Shown: positions 8,785-23,270, numbered from the stretch's first letter. The stretch is 64,000 nucleotides of DNA from an uncultured Oscillospiraceae bacterium (GCA_900547455.1 URGV01000004.1:29665-93664); one strand, 5' to 3'. The notes: a model not told the origin generated them from the letters alone. Numbers and translations: made by a program.

Positions 8785-9110
8785 GTGCGCATCGATGTGG
8801 AAAATCGCTTTTTGTTGCACCTTTCCACCTTTTTTTCAGTCCTCTCCCACTTTCCACATTTCACCTGTTTCCACGTCGCTTGCATCCCGTCCTCTCTCTC
8901 CTCTCCTTTTTGCCCCAATTGCTCAACTTGTTTTTAACATTTTCCACGAGGTTTTCAACTGTTTTCCGCATCCTGTTTTCTCCTCTCCACTTTTTCACAA
9001 AAAATATCGCGGCTTTTCCAAGGGTCCGTTTTCGTATTTTTCCCTTCATCCTGCGCATTTTTATCGATTTTAACAAATCCACCGCCCCTACTACTATTAC
9101 TATTCTTTTG
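8785..9110. other. oriC: DnaA boxes and DnaA-trio unwinding element
   Basis: DnaA-box-like sites occur at 8796-8804 (TGTGGAAAA, 8 of 9 to the reverse consensus), 8821-8829, 8850-8858 (CTTTCCACA), 8867-8875, 8940-8948 and 8962-8970. The array ends in AAATCCACC (9075-9083), a GC cluster GCCC (9084-9087) and five trinucleotides CTA-CTA-CTA-TTA-CTA (9088-9102), which on the other strand read TAG/TAA repeats. This box/GC cluster/DnaA-trio order is the arrangement known from the basal unwinding system of Bacillus subtilis. A pyrimidine- and T-rich stretch follows. No gene is visible. Confidence 0.8.
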
Positions 9111-9316
9111 ATTCTTTCTTTCCTTCCCTTTCCATCATTGGAAGGTATGGTTTGAAAATCAAATTGCTAAAACATTTTGCAGCCAGAAGGTAAAAGGCTT
9201 GCAGTCAGGATAAGGATTGACGGAACTTTTGTTCCATATCCATGCCCGTCCCTGTCTTTCCTGTGCGCACAGCCCTTACAAGAAATCTTTTATTAGGCCT
9301 TTTTTTAAGAGCGGAA

Positions 9317-9331
9317 ATATGTTATAATTAT
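9317..9331 (+). promoter_or_regulatory. extended -10 promoter of dnaN
   Basis: TG-T-TATAAT (TATAAT at 9323-9328, TG at 9320-9321) with only a T-rich -35 region, about 90 bp upstream of dnaN. Confidence 0.6.
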
Positions 9332-9417
9332 TTTTACAAATGCCCTCCCGGCCCTGATTGCCAAGGCTGAGGGATAGAATGGTTCGCTTTTTTAGTTTTA
9401 AGGAGGAACTCCCCATC

Positions 9418-10524
9418 ATGAAAATTATCTGCGAAAAGGACCTTTTGGTCGAAGCAGTTTCCAATGTGGCGCGCGCTGCCTGCGCCAAATCGCCGGTTCC
9501 GGCGCTGGAAGGCATCCTGCTCAAGGCGCAGGATGGCCAGCTGCAGCTGACCGGCTACGATCTGGAGCTGGGCATCGTCACCACCATCGAGGCCAAAACC
9601 GAGCAGCCCGGCCAGCTGATCCTGTCAGCCAGACTGCTGCTGGACATTATTCGCCGCATCCCGGCGCAGACGGTCAGCATCCTCTCGGATGAGCGGGACC
9701 TGGCAACCATCCGCGGCGGTGCTTCGGAATTTACCATCCCGGGACTCAACGCGGAGGAATATCCGGAGCTGCCAAACTTTGAGCAGCAGTCGGATTTGGT
9801 GCTCAAACAGGGCGTGCTCAAGTCGATGATCGACCAGACGCTGTTTGCCATCGCGACCACCGACTCCAAGCCGGTGCACACCGGTTCTCTGTTCGACGTC
9901 AAGGACTCCTGCGTCACCCTGGTTTCGGTGGACGGCTACCGGCTGGCGCTGCGCAGGGAGCCGATTGTCTCCGACCTGACCACCCGCTTTATTGTGCCGG
10001 GCAAAACGCTGGCGGAGATCTCCAAGCTGCTCAAAGAGGAGGACGAGGAGGCTTATCTTGCGCTGTCGCAGAAGCACATCGTCTTCCGCATCGGCGGTTA
10101 CTACGTTGTCTCCCGCCTGCTGGAGGGCGAATTCCTCGACTACAATGCGGCCATCCCGAAGGTCAGCAAGACAACGGTTAAAATCAATACCCGCAGCCTG
10201 ACCGACGCGGTGGAGAGAACTTCTCTGCTGATCTCCGACCGGCTGCGCAGCCCCATCCGCCTGTCCGCGATGGACCAGAAGGTGCAGCTGAACTGCTCGA
10301 CCTCGATGGGCAAGGCGCACGACGAGGTGGACTGCGAGATGAGCGGCGAGGCGGTCAGCATGGGCTTTAACAACAAGTATCTGATGGACGCGCTCAAGGC
10401 TTCCGACTGCGATATGGTCAAGCTGGAGATTAACGGCGCGCTCTCTCCGATGCGGATTCTGCCGCTGGAGGGGGAGAGCTTCCTGTTCCTGGTGCTGCCA
10501 GTGAGGGTGAAAAACGATGACTAA
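9418..10524 (+). CDS. dnaN: DNA polymerase III subunit beta (sliding clamp)
   Basis: 368 residues, the usual clamp length, with three repeated clamp folds. The N-terminus [13 protein letters not shown] and the C-terminal [14 protein letters not shown] match the family. ATG 9418 lies 7 nt after AAGGAGG. Its end overlaps the next gene by 8 bp, so the two are translationally coupled. Confidence 0.98.
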   Translation: MKIICEKDLLVEAVSNVARAACAKSPVPALEGILLKAQDGQLQLTGYDLELGIVTTIEAKTEQPGQLILSARLLLDIIRRIPAQTVSILSDERDLATIRGGASEFTIPGLNAEEYPELPNFEQQSDLVLKQGVLKSMIDQTLFAIATTDSKPVHTGSLFDVKDSCVTLVSVDGYRLALRREPIVSDLTTRFIVPGKTLAEISKLLKEEDEEAYLALSQKHIVFRIGGYYVVSRLLEGEFLDYNAAIPKVSKTTVKINTRSLTDAVERTSLLISDRLRSPIRLSAMDQKVQLNCSTSMGKAHDEVDCEMSGEAVSMGFNNKYLMDALKASDCDMVKLEINGALSPMRILPLEGESFLFLVLPVRVKNDD

Positions 10525-10738
10525 TACCGAGAAAGTTTTGATTACAACCGAGTTTATCAAGCTCGATTCTTTTTTGAAGTACGCGGGTTTGACCGATACC
10601 GGCGGACAGGCCAAGGAGATGGTGCTGGAAGGAATGGTGAAGGTCAACGGGGAAGTCTGCACCATGCGGGGCAAAAAGATCCGCCCCGGCGACGTGGTGG
10701 AGGCGGACGGCCGGCGCTTTGAGGCAGCCGCGGAGTAA
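10517..10738 (+). CDS. yaaA: S4-domain RNA-binding protein (YaaA family)
   Basis: 73 residues made of one S4 domain: an N-terminal part [14 protein letters not shown], the core [18 protein letters not shown] and a basic [10 protein letters not shown]. Small S4 proteins between dnaN and recF are conserved in Firmicutes; an RNA-related role is likely but its target is unknown. It overlaps dnaN by 8 bp and ends 18 bp before recF. Confidence 0.93.
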   Translation: MTNTEKVLITTEFIKLDSFLKYAGLTDTGGQAKEMVLEGMVKVNGEVCTMRGKKIRPGDVVEADGRRFEAAAE

Positions 10739-10756
10739 AGCAGGAGGGAAAAACGG

Positions 10757-11893
10757 GTGAGGCTTGCAAGCATTGAGCTGAACAATTTTCGCAATATTGC
10801 TGCGATGCAGCTGAATGCGGTGCCGGGGGTCAATGTCATCCACGGGGAAAACGCCCAGGGAAAGACCAACATCATCGAGGCGATCTGGCTGTTCACCGGC
10901 GCCAAGAGCTTCCGCGGCGCCAAGGACAAGGAGATGCTCCGCTTTGGGCAGAAGCGCTGCAGTGTCCACACCGTTTTTGCCACCGCCATGCGGGAACAGA
11001 CCGCCTCGATCGAGCTGTTTGCGCCCAGCCAGTCGCTGCTGGAGAAAAAGTCGAAGTCGGTCCACCTCAACGGCGTCCCGCTGGAAAGCGCGGCGGAGCT
11101 TGCCGGGCAGTTTTACGCGGTGGTCTTTTCGCCGGCGCACCTGTCGCTGGTGCGGGAGGGGCCGGCCTTCCGACGCAAATTCCTGGACACCGCCATCGGC
11201 CAGCTCATGCCAAAGTACAGCCATTACCTGCGCGAGTATCAGCGCATCCTGCTGCAGCGCAACACCCTGCTCAAGGACATCGCCCAGTTTCCGCAGCTGC
11301 AGGACACGATGGATGTCTGGGAGGAAAACCTGGCCAAAGCGGCCGCTTCGGTCGCTTTTTGCAGGGCGCGGTATGTGGAGCGCATCCGCCCGAAGGCCGC
11401 GCAGGTCTATGAGGGGATCTCCTCCGGGCGAGAAAGAATGGATCTGAGCTATCAGTGCGGCCTCAAGGACGCCCATCTGTGTACCCGGGAGGAGCTGCGC
11501 GCCTTTTACCGGGAGGAGCTGCTGCACGACCGCAAGGAGGATATCCAGCGGGGAAGCACCCGCAGCGGCCCCCAGAGGGACGACCTGGAGATCCTGGTCA
11601 ACGAGGTTCCCGCGCGCCTGTACGGCTCACAGGGGCAGCAGCGCAGCAGTGTGCTGGCTTTAAAGATGGCCGAGTGCAGCATGGTGGAGGAGACCACCAG
11701 CGAAGCTCCCATCGTTTTGCTGGACGATGTGATGAGCGAGCTGGACGCGGGCAGGCGGGATTACCTGCTCAACCATCTGGACAACTGGCAGGTGTTTGTC
11801 ACCTGCTGTGACGACGAGAGCTTTCGGGAACTGCGCAACGGCCGGAGCTTTTTGATCGATGCCGGTCAGCTACAGCGGACCGAGGATTTTTAA
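10757..11893 (+). CDS. recF: DNA replication and repair protein RecF
   Basis: 378 residues. It is an SMC-like ATPase that helps load RecA at gaps. Walker A GENAQGKTN lies at about 32-40, the ABC signature is SGPQRDD, and Walker B is VLLDDVMSELD near the C-terminus. The start is GTG 10757 behind GGAGGG. Part of the dnaN-S4-recF-remB operon. Confidence 0.97.
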   Translation: MRLASIELNNFRNIAAMQLNAVPGVNVIHGENAQGKTNIIEAIWLFTGAKSFRGAKDKEMLRFGQKRCSVHTVFATAMREQTASIELFAPSQSLLEKKSKSVHLNGVPLESAAELAGQFYAVVFSPAHLSLVREGPAFRRKFLDTAIGQLMPKYSHYLREYQRILLQRNTLLKDIAQFPQLQDTMDVWEENLAKAAASVAFCRARYVERIRPKAAQVYEGISSGRERMDLSYQCGLKDAHLCTREELRAFYREELLHDRKEDIQRGSTRSGPQRDDLEILVNEVPARLYGSQGQQRSSVLALKMAECSMVEETTSEAPIVLLDDVMSELDAGRRDYLLNHLDNWQVFVTCCDDESFRELRNGRSFLIDAGQLQRTEDF

Positions 11894-11907
11894 AGGAGGC
11901 GGAAAGG

Positions 11908-12192
11908 ATGTATCTGCATCTGGGACAGGATGTGGTGGTGCGCAGCCGCGACATCATCGGCATCTTCGACATTGAAAACACCTCGGTCTCCAAGATCACC
12001 AAGGAGTATCTGGGCGGCAAGGAGAAGGAGCATCGGGTAGTGAACGTCTCGACCGAGCTGCCAAAATCCTTCATCGTCTGCAGCAGCGGAGACGGACGGG
12101 AAAAGGGGGAGATCACCGTCTACATTTCGCAGATTTCCTGCTCCACCCTCAAAAAGAGAAGCGGCTTTGTGCAGCGGCTGGGAATTTTGTAG
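11908..12192 (+). CDS. remB: RemB-like protein (DUF370 family)
   Basis: 94 residues that begin MYLHLGQDVVVRSRDIIGIF and contain IENTSVSK, typical of the DUF370/RemB family found between recF and gyrB in Firmicutes. Members are small DNA-binding regulators or stand beside the biofilm regulator RemA. It starts at ATG 11908 after AAAGGAGG. Its role here is inferred from family and position only. Confidence 0.9.
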   Translation: MYLHLGQDVVVRSRDIIGIFDIENTSVSKITKEYLGGKEKEHRVVNVSTELPKSFIVCSSGDGREKGEITVYISQISCSTLKKRSGFVQRLGIL

Positions 12193-12212
12193 AACAGTGG
12201 CTGCCGAGAGAT

Positions 12213-12255
12213 AAAAAAGGGGCTGTTGACCGAGCGCGGTCGGCGGCCTTTTTTG
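12213..12255 (+). terminator. terminator after remB
   Basis: An imperfect GC-rich stem flanked by six A and six T closes the dnaN-recF-remB transcript. The remaining bases to 12394 hold nothing recognisable. Confidence 0.75.
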
Positions 12256-12394
12256 TTTTGCGTTTATCTGTGAAAATCCCGGTGTGAAAAGGCGAAAAGG
12301 GCGGGCTTAAAAGGGGCGGAGCGGCTTTCTCTCAACCCGCTTTTGACCTTTTTCAAAAAAGCCCATTAAGAAGAAAGAAATCCGCCAAAAAACA

Positions 12395-12424
12395 TTGTAA
12401 AGACAGCGTGTTTTATGGTATAAT
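12395..12424 (+). promoter_or_regulatory. promoter of gyrB
   Basis: TTGTAA (12395-12400), 18-nt spacer, TATAAT (12419-12424), with an extended -10 TGG just before it. The 5' leader of about 135 nt has a C/G-rich middle but no hairpin with a T-tract. Confidence 0.75.
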
Positions 12425-12541
12425 AAAAAGGTATTCGGAAAAGAAAAATCCCTGTTTTGCCGCGCTTTTTTCGCCGTTCTCCCGCAGGGGAACAGGGGCA
12501 GAAAAGGAAAGGGAAAATCGCCTGGCAAACAAGGGCTTTGA

Positions 12542-14524
<1,983 letters not shown>

Positions 14525-14536
14525 GAGAGCCCGGTT

Positions 14537-15115
14537 ATGAAAAAAGAAAAAGTACAGAACACATCCGAGAAGCGCTCGGTCAACGATTTTGAGCACCGCA
14601 TGACCATCCAGCTGACCGAGCAGCACTACATCGACTATGCCATGGCCCATTCGCAGGATCAGATCAAAAAGGGCCGCCAGCGGGCCATCCTGTGGGCGGT
14701 GCTGTTCACCGTTGTGGGCTGTGTGGCCATCTACCGCGGCGCCTTTATGGAGGGATGGATGTCGGAAATCTACCTGGTGGCCGGCGTGCTGATGATCGTC
14801 TTTCAGCTCTTTAACCTGTTTTATAACTTTGTCATGTTTCCCATCGCGCTGCGGCATTCGGTTTCCAAGGAGCTCAAAAAGGATACGAGCCTGCTGGAAC
14901 CGATGGAATACGCCTTCGAGCCGGATAAGATCGTCTGCTTTTTAAATGGCAGGCACCGCAGCACCACCTTGTGCAGCGAAATCTTTGAGGTGGAAAAAAA
15001 CGATCAGACGCTGGTGCTCAAGATCAAAAACGGCAAGAGAATCATCATCCCAAAAACCGCGCTGGAGCAGGCGGACCCGGTGATCCGCGAGCAGGTGGCA
15101 GCGCTGGGAAAATAG
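14537..15115 (+). CDS. YcxB-like membrane protein 1
   Basis: 192 residues. A soluble N-terminus carries MTIQLTEQHYIDYAMAH, followed by two hydrophobic segments (about 49-67 and 75-100) and a C-terminal soluble part with the YcxB-like pattern (YAFEPDKIVCF ... KNGKRIIIPKTAL). Such proteins are of unknown function. The gene starts 12 bp after gyrB and is probably co-transcribed with it. Together with the next gene it separates gyrB from gyrA. Confidence 0.75.
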   Translation: MKKEKVQNTSEKRSVNDFEHRMTIQLTEQHYIDYAMAHSQDQIKKGRQRAILWAVLFTVVGCVAIYRGAFMEGWMSEIYLVAGVLMIVFQLFNLFYNFVMFPIALRHSVSKELKKDTSLLEPMEYAFEPDKIVCFLNGRHRSTTLCSEIFEVEKNDQTLVLKIKNGKRIIIPKTALEQADPVIREQVAALGK

Positions 15116-15157
15116 AGAGGGACCCCAACACATCAAACAAGAAAAGAGGGCTAAATC

Positions 15158-15775
15158 ATGCAACCGCTTGAAGAGAAGATGGAACAGCAGCAGGAACAGC
15201 TGGAACAAAACGAGGAGATGGAGCAGGCACAGGAACAGGAGCAGCTGGAGGAGACCCCGCAGGACGACGCTCCGGAAGGCTACCGCATCGACTTTGCGGT
15301 GCGCTATGTCGATATTTTTGAGGGCCTGGAGGCCACCGACAAGGCCGACGGCACCAACAAAAAGCCAAAGCGCCTGTTTGTGATCCTGACGCTGCTGATG
15401 TGCGCGCAGGTCATCTGGTATGCCTACAGCGGCAACGGCTTTGCGCTGGTCTTTGCCATTGTGCTGGGCGCCATGGCGCTGGTGCTGCGAAACAGTTACC
15501 AGAAGGCCAACCGCGCGATTGCAAAGGCCTTTGAGGAGGAGGGCGACCAGCGTGTCATTGTGGGGGAGGAGAAGCTCTACCTGAACGAAAAAGAGGTTGC
15601 CTACAGCGAGATTGCCCATTGCTATCAGCTCAAGCACTGCTTCTCGATTGTCTATCAGGGCAACCACGTCTATGTCATCCCCAAAAGTGTGCTGAATGTG
15701 GAGCAGGCGCAGGAGCTTGCCAGCCTGATGCAGCAGAAGGCGCCGCAGGCTTATCACGATTTGACCCAGAAATAG
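15158..15775 (+). CDS. YcxB-like membrane protein 2 with Gln/Glu-rich N-terminus
   Basis: 205 residues and a distant relative of the preceding gene. The first 45 residues are almost only Q, E, M and L and could form a coiled coil. Then come DFAVRYVDIFEGLEATD, two close hydrophobic segments (about 72-105) and a YcxB-like tail (GNHVYVIPKSVL). Ribosome site AAGAGGG. Function unknown; the position between gyrB and gyrA suggests co-expression with gyrase. Confidence 0.7.
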   Translation: MQPLEEKMEQQQEQLEQNEEMEQAQEQEQLEETPQDDAPEGYRIDFAVRYVDIFEGLEATDKADGTNKKPKRLFVILTLLMCAQVIWYAYSGNGFALVFAIVLGAMALVLRNSYQKANRAIAKAFEEEGDQRVIVGEEKLYLNEKEVAYSEIAHCYQLKHCFSIVYQGNHVYVIPKSVLNVEQAQELASLMQQKAPQAYHDLTQK

Positions 15776-15809
15776 TCTTGCCGGCTTGTGTGGAAAGGAA
15801 TGAGAACAG

Positions 15810-18419
<2,610 letters not shown>

Positions 18420-18455
18420 AAATCAATTGATCTCTTTGTTCCAGTACAGCTATCC

Positions 18456-18496
18456 AAAGCAGAGGAAAGTTTTGAGAAACTTTCCTCTGCTTTTTT
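18456..18496 (+). terminator. terminator of gyrA
   Basis: A 17-bp stem with loop TGAG followed by a T-tract, 37 bp after the gyrA stop. Confidence 0.9.
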
Positions 18497-18516
18497 CTTA
18501 CCTTTTCGGTACAAAA

Positions 18517-18559
18517 CAAAACCGGCTGCCGCGCATTGTTTGCGCGGCAGCCGGTTCTT
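18517..18559 (-). terminator. terminator of the ftsK transcript
   Basis: A perfect 16-bp stem (18520-18535/18541-18556) with T-rich flanks on both sides. It faces the leftward ftsK unit and also backs up gyrA. Confidence 0.8.
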
Positions 18560-18688
18560 TTATAGTCTGGAATGGTCGGGGGTTGCTTTCTTCTGGGAGC
18601 CTTTTTTCTTTTTGCCGGTGAACTTTTCGATCAGCAAATCGGCTATATCTCCCAGAAACTCAATGCACAGATCCAGCAGGACAGACAC
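18560..18688 (-). CDS. small 42-residue ORF downstream of ftsK
   Basis: Reads MSVLLDLCIEFLGDIADLLI at its start and then a lysine-rich tail ending TPDHSRL. It begins with GTG 18688, 8 nt after a strong GGGAGG site, only 18 bp behind the ftsK stop, and ends immediately before the terminator. The first 24 residues form an amphipathic or hydrophobic helix followed by KKKK, the layout of a small membrane-associated peptide. No family is recognised. The ribosome site and fit into the gap argue for a real gene, but the short length keeps it uncertain. Confidence 0.45.
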   Translation of the reverse strand: MSVLLDLCIEFLGDIADLLIEKFTGKKKKGSQKKATPDHSRL

Positions 18689-18706
18689 AAAAGGCACCTC
18701 CCTGCT

Positions 18707-21700
18707 TTAATAGTTGCGCCGGTTATCCTCCGCCTTTGCGGCGGCGATCATCTTCATCTCGATCCAGCGCTCCTTGGTGATGAGCACCTGGCGGGGCTTG
18801 CTGCCCTCGAACGGGCCGATGATGCCCTTTTCCTCCATGGCGTCCATCAGGCGGGCGGCGCGGGCGTAGCCGAGCTTTAAGCGCCGCTGCAGCATCGAGG
18901 TGGAGGCCTGTCCGGTCTCGACCACAATCTCGATGGCGCTGGGCAGCATCTCGTCCTCGTCCGAGAAGCCGCCTCCGTCGTCCTTATCCTTGCCCTTCTT
19001 TTTGTCGGTGACGGCGTGACGGTCGATCTCCTGCAGAATCTGCTCGTCATAGGTCATCTTCTGGCCGGACTGCTTGATGAATTCGACAATCCGCTCCACC
19101 TCCCCGTCGGTGACAAAGCAGCCCTGCACGCGGGTCGGCTTGGAGGAGCCGATGGGGGAGAAGAGCATGTCGCCGCGGCCCAACAGCTTTTCCGCGCCGC
19201 TGGCGTCCAGGATGGTGCGGGAGTCGATCTGCGAGGAGACCGCAAAGGCGATGCGGGAGGGGATGTTGGCCTTGATGACGCCGGTGATGACGTCGACCGA
19301 GGGGCGCTGGGTGGCGATGACCAGGTGCATGCCGGCGGCGCGGGCCATCTGCGCCAGGCGGCAGATCGAATCCTCCACCTCGCCGGGGGCGGCCATCATC
19401 AGGTCGGCCAGCTCGTCGATGATGATGACAATCTGCGGCATCGGCTTCAGGCCGTTTTTCTCGGCGGCGCGGTTAAAGCCGGCCATATCGCGCACGCTGT
19501 AGTCCTTAAAGAGCTGGTAGCGGTTCAGCATCTCGTTGACCGCCCAGGAGAGGGCGCCCGCGGCCTTTTTGGGGTCGGTGACGACCGGGATTAAGAGGTG
19601 CGGGATGCCGTTGTAGATGCCAAGCTCGACCATCTTCGGGTCGATGAGCACCAGCTTGACCTGCTGCGGGGTGGAGTGGTAGAGCATGCTGACGATCAGC
19701 GAGTTGATGCACACCGACTTGCCGGAACCGGTGGAGCCGGCGATCAGGGTGTGCGGCATCTTGGCCAGATCTGCGATGGTCACCTTGCCGGCGATGTCCC
19801 GGCCCAGGGCGACCGCCAGCGGGCTTTTGGCCTGCTGGAACTCGGGGGAGTCGATGATCTCCCGGATCGAGACGGTGCTGACCACCTTGTTGGGCACCTC
19901 GATGCCGACGGCGGGCTTGTTGGGGATGGGTGCCTCGATGCGCACGCCGGAGGCGGCGAGGTTTAAGGCAATGTCGTCGGCGAGGTTGGTGATCTTGCTG
20001 ATCTTGACGCCGGCCGACGGCTGCAGCTCATAGCGGGTGACGGCAGGGCCGCGGGCGATGTCGATGATGCGGGTCTGCACGCCAAAGCTCTGCAGGGTGG
20101 TGACCAGCTTCTCGGCGTTGGAGCGCAGCTCCTCCTGCAGGTTTTCCTCGTTGGGCTTTTCGATCTCGTTGAGAATATCGATCGGAGGCGGGATGTACGG
20201 GGGTTCTTCCGGCTCCTCCGGCTCGGGTTGGTCCGCCGAGTGGGAGACGCCCTCCAGGCTCATGCCCTGGGCTCTGATTTCGTCGGGGGAGACCTCGATA
20301 ATTTCATGGGTTGTCTGCCTGCGCTCAGGGGTGGGGAGCAGGTCCTCTACCTCCGGCTCCTCCTCCAGATGGATATTGTCCGGGTCAAAGGAGGCGGCTG
20401 GCTCTTCCGGCAGTTCCTCTGGAACCTCCTCTGGAGCGGAAGCCTGCGGCAGTGGGATTTCCTCAACCGCCGGCTGTGGCTCTGGCTGCTCGAAGTGCTC
20501 GCCGAAGTGGAAATCCTCCGGGGCGATCAGGCCGTCGTCCTCCACATCGGGGCTGTCCTCCCAGGAAAGGCCGGTCTGCTGCACGTCGCCGAGGTTTTCC
20601 TCAAACAGCTTCATGGTGCGCTGCGCCTGCTGTGAGTCCGCCACCGGGCGCACCGGCGGGATGGGCATGTTCGATTTTAAGGTGTGCAGCACCGTCTGGT
20701 CCTCCTTGGCAAGGGAGGGCTTGCCGGAGGCCACGCGGTTGATTAAATCGTCCAGATAGGGGGAGCTGACTGGCTCGTCGGTGTCGGCTGCTGCCGGGGA
20801 GACGGAAGCTGTCTCGTCCAGGGATTCCTCAGAGGGCGGGTTCCAGAAGGCTTCGGTTCCCACCGCCTCCTGCAGCTCGTCGCGCTGCTGGGCAATCTGG
20901 CGGGCGCGCTCCTCTTCCTGGCGCTTCTGCTCGGCGCGCTCCTGGGCAAGTCTCTCCTTGATGGCGGCGCGGCCCTTGCGGGTGTCCTCCTGCTGGGCCT
21001 GCTGCATCTGCTGGAGCTCCTGCTCCTTTTTGCGCTTGGCGTTAAAGAAGCTGCTGGGGTTAAAGCCGCCATCGGTCAGAAGGGGCGGCTCGTCGTCGGG
21101 CGATTCCTGCCCGGCAACGGGGATGTTGATGTTAAAGTGCGGCTTGCTTTGTTCCTGCTCCATCTGTTCCTGCCGCAGCTGGCGCTGCTGCTCACGGATC
21201 TCGGAGTGGGCGACATAGACCTCCTCCATCTTTTTCATCGGCTTTTTGGCTGACTGGTACAGGCCGATCAGCGTCCCGCCGGTCAGCACCATGATGACCA
21301 CAAAGATCAGCAGCACCATCGTCACCTTGGCGCCGGTGGGGCCGAACCAGTACAGCAGCGGAAGGCCGAAGATGCCGGACACCGCGCCGCCCCCGTGCCC
21401 GTCGATGCCGTTCTGGAACAGGGTGAGAAACTTTTCAATCAGGTTGCCGTTGGGGATGCCGCTGCCGAACACCTGGGTGGCGCCGCTGAGCAGGCAGATG
21501 AGCAGCATGGTCTGCCAGACCTTGTGCCCGACCAGGCCGATGGGCTTGTCCAGGGTGGTCATGATCGAGATGTAAAAGAGCAGCGGGGCGATGAGGTAGG
21601 CGCTCCAGCCGAACATCCCGAGAAAGAAGTTATGTATCCAGTTCCAGACGTTCTGCCCCTCGATCAGGGTGGTGGCCATGATGAACACCGCCACAGCAAA

Positions 21701-21808
21701 GACGACGATTGCCCAGAACTGCTGGCGGGAGTGCGCCTCGCGGTTCTTTTGCTCCTTTTCGCTTGCGGCGGCGCTTTTGCCGCGGGAAGAAGTTTTTTTG
21801 CTTGCCAT
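18707..21808 (-). CDS. ftsK: FtsK/SpoIIIE-type DNA translocase
   Basis: 1033 residues. A membrane-anchored hexameric motor that moves chromosomal DNA through the division or sporulation septum. Four hydrophobic segments lie in the first 190 residues, then a long linker rich in E, Q and P (about 200-560), the motor with Walker [10 protein letters not shown] (near 690) and Walker [14 protein letters not shown], and a C-terminal winged-helix gamma domain. The linker is longer than in B. subtilis SpoIIIE. ATG 21808 follows AAGGAG. It runs against gyrA and is the downstream member of tepA-ylzJ-ftsK. Confidence 0.95.
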   Translation of the reverse strand: MASKKTSSRGKSAAASEKEQKNREAHSRQQFWAIVVFAVAVFIMATTLIEGQNVWNWIHNFFLGMFGWSAYLIAPLLFYISIMTTLDKPIGLVGHKVWQTMLLICLLSGATQVFGSGIPNGNLIEKFLTLFQNGIDGHGGGAVSGIFGLPLLYWFGPTGAKVTMVLLIFVVIMVLTGGTLIGLYQSAKKPMKKMEEVYVAHSEIREQQRQLRQEQMEQEQSKPHFNINIPVAGQESPDDEPPLLTDGGFNPSSFFNAKRKKEQELQQMQQAQQEDTRKGRAAIKERLAQERAEQKRQEEERARQIAQQRDELQEAVGTEAFWNPPSEESLDETASVSPAAADTDEPVSSPYLDDLINRVASGKPSLAKEDQTVLHTLKSNMPIPPVRPVADSQQAQRTMKLFEENLGDVQQTGLSWEDSPDVEDDGLIAPEDFHFGEHFEQPEPQPAVEEIPLPQASAPEEVPEELPEEPAASFDPDNIHLEEEPEVEDLLPTPERRQTTHEIIEVSPDEIRAQGMSLEGVSHSADQPEPEEPEEPPYIPPPIDILNEIEKPNEENLQEELRSNAEKLVTTLQSFGVQTRIIDIARGPAVTRYELQPSAGVKISKITNLADDIALNLAASGVRIEAPIPNKPAVGIEVPNKVVSTVSIREIIDSPEFQQAKSPLAVALGRDIAGKVTIADLAKMPHTLIAGSTGSGKSVCINSLIVSMLYHSTPQQVKLVLIDPKMVELGIYNGIPHLLIPVVTDPKKAAGALSWAVNEMLNRYQLFKDYSVRDMAGFNRAAEKNGLKPMPQIVIIIDELADLMMAAPGEVEDSICRLAQMARAAGMHLVIATQRPSVDVITGVIKANIPSRIAFAVSSQIDSRTILDASGAEKLLGRGDMLFSPIGSSKPTRVQGCFVTDGEVERIVEFIKQSGQKMTYDEQILQEIDRHAVTDKKKGKDKDDGGGFSDEDEMLPSAIEIVVETGQASTSMLQRRLKLGYARAARLMDAMEEKGIIGPFEGSKPRQVLITKERWIEMKMIAAAKAEDNRRNY

Positions 21809-21980
21809 ATCATCTCTCCTTAAAGCGCGGGCAGCGTGGCGCTGCGCCTTTTTGGTCGTTTTTTATCAAAGGCAGCGCAGGAAAAAACGCTGCCGGAAAG
21901 GGCGATTGAGTGACTGCCGGAGGCTTTCCCACAAGGCTCCGGCTTTTTTATGTAAGCGCGCAGGGGAAGCGCGCAATTTT

Positions 21981-22238
21981 TTAGGGGAAGGGGTAGGTCC
22001 TGGGCAGCCAGGAAAGGGAGACAGGAGCTGACGGAAACAGCTCTTTGCCCAGGAAATCGGCAGGGTTGGTGGAAAAGATGCGCTCGACGGTCAGTTGTCC
22101 ATCCTGTACCGTGCCCTCCACCGCGCAGGTGGCGGAAAGGAAGAAGGTCTGCCGGGCGGGCTGCTGCATCCCCTGCGCCTGCCAGTCGGCTACCATCTGC
22201 TGCATGGCCTCGACGGGGACGATGGAGTGGAGGATCAT
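21981..22238 (-). CDS. ylzJ: YlzJ-like protein
   Basis: 85 residues that begin [13 protein letters not shown] and end WLPRTYPFP, the pattern of the YlzJ family, a small protein of unknown function found between tepA and the ftsK/spoIIIE gene in endospore formers. Its ATG overlaps the tepA stop (ATGA), so the two are translationally coupled. Confidence 0.85.
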   Translation of the reverse strand: MILHSIVPVEAMQQMVADWQAQGMQQPARQTFFLSATCAVEGTVQDGQLTVERIFSTNPADFLGKELFPSAPVSLSWLPRTYPFP

Positions 22239-23053
22239 TTCTGCTTGCCCCCTTTTGCCTTGGCGGTGCGGCGGCCTTTGGCTGCTTTTTTGGCTGCCTT
22301 TTTGCCGCTGTCCCCGCTCTCAATCATCTCATAGAGGCAGGCGATGGCCTCGCTCAAGCCGCCCAGATGGTCGATGAGCCCCTCCTCCACCGCCTTTTCG
22401 CCGTCCAGTACGGTGCCGACGTCCATCACCAGCTCCCCGGTGTTCATCATCAGCCGCCGGAAGTCCTTGGAGGAGATTTTGGAATTGTCGGTGACAAACC
22501 GCACGATGCGCTCCTGCATCCGGTCAAAGTAGGACAGCGTCTGCGGCACGCCCAGCACCAGGCCGTTCATCCGCACCGGGTGGACGGTCATGGTGGCCGA
22601 CGGCGCGATGAACGACTGCCGCGCGCTGCAGGCCAGCGGCACACCGATCGAGTGCCCGCCGCCCAGCACCAGCGAGACGGTCGGCTTTTTCATCCCGGAA
22701 ATCAGCTCCGCGATGGCCAGCCCCGCCTCCACGTCTCCGCCGACGGTGTTCAGGATAATCATCAGCCCCTCGATGGAGGGGTCCTGCTCGATGGCGACCA
22801 GCTGGGGGATGACGTGTTCATACTTGGTGGTTTTGTTCTGCGGGGGCAGGATGTAGTGCCCCTCGATCTGCCCGACGATGGTCAGGCAGTGGATGACGTG
22901 TTTTGCTTTGGTCACGGTGACCGAACCGGTCTGCATGATCTGTTCGGACTGGTCGGACATCTCCTCATATTCCGCAGAATCGCCGCCCTCCGGCGCTTCG
23001 TTGACGGGGGAGTGATTCAGCTTTTCCTGCGGTTCCTTTTTCTTTCGGCCCAT
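22235..23053 (-). CDS. tepA: TepA, ClpP-like translocation-enhancing serine protease
   Basis: 272 residues of the ClpP/crotonase fold. The candidate nucleophile lies in [11 protein letters not shown] (Ser near 135) and the histidine in [10 protein letters not shown]. The [19 protein letters not shown] stretch is the oxyanion-hole strand. TepA proteins lack the ClpX-binding features of true ClpP and are linked to sporulation and secretion. A Lys/Ala-rich tail of about 25 residues follows. ATG 23053 is 7 nt after GGAGGT; a GTG nine bases upstream overlaps that site and is rejected. Confidence 0.9.
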   Translation of the reverse strand: MGRKKKEPQEKLNHSPVNEAPEGGDSAEYEEMSDQSEQIMQTGSVTVTKAKHVIHCLTIVGQIEGHYILPPQNKTTKYEHVIPQLVAIEQDPSIEGLMIILNTVGGDVEAGLAIAELISGMKKPTVSLVLGGGHSIGVPLACSARQSFIAPSATMTVHPVRMNGLVLGVPQTLSYFDRMQERIVRFVTDNSKISSKDFRRLMMNTGELVMDVGTVLDGEKAVEEGLIDHLGGLSEAIACLYEMIESGDSGKKAAKKAAKGRRTAKAKGGKQK

Positions 23054-23137
23054 ACGCCGCACCTCCGTAGAAAGATTTCTTCCGGAATAGTGTGCGCGCG
23101 GGGCGTCGGATTATACCCTTTGCAAACTGCTCTTTTT

Positions 23138-23166
23138 ATTATAAACGGATTTGGCGGATGAATCAA
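23138..23166 (-). promoter_or_regulatory. promoter of tepA-ylzJ-ftsK
   Basis: Reverse strand TTGATT (23161-23166), 17-nt spacer, TATAAT (23138-23143), about 85 bp upstream of tepA. Confidence 0.7.
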
Positions 23167-23238
23167 CCGAAGAAGAGCGGATGATGTCGCCATTTTTGTA
23201 AAGAAAATAAAAAAGTTTTTTTGCCGCAATCTTTTTCT

Positions 23239-23270
23239 AAAAAAGGAAGGAGGGAAATGATTTTCCCTCC
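23239..23270 (-). terminator. terminator of the DUF3267 gene
   Basis: Stem GGAGGGAAA/TTTCCCTCC (23249-23257/23262-23270) followed on the reverse strand by a short spacer and six T. Confidence 0.75.

Noticed and set aside
10430..11527. 365-codon ORF antisense to recF
   Set aside because: High-GC shadow of recF; no ribosome site, no recognisable protein pattern.
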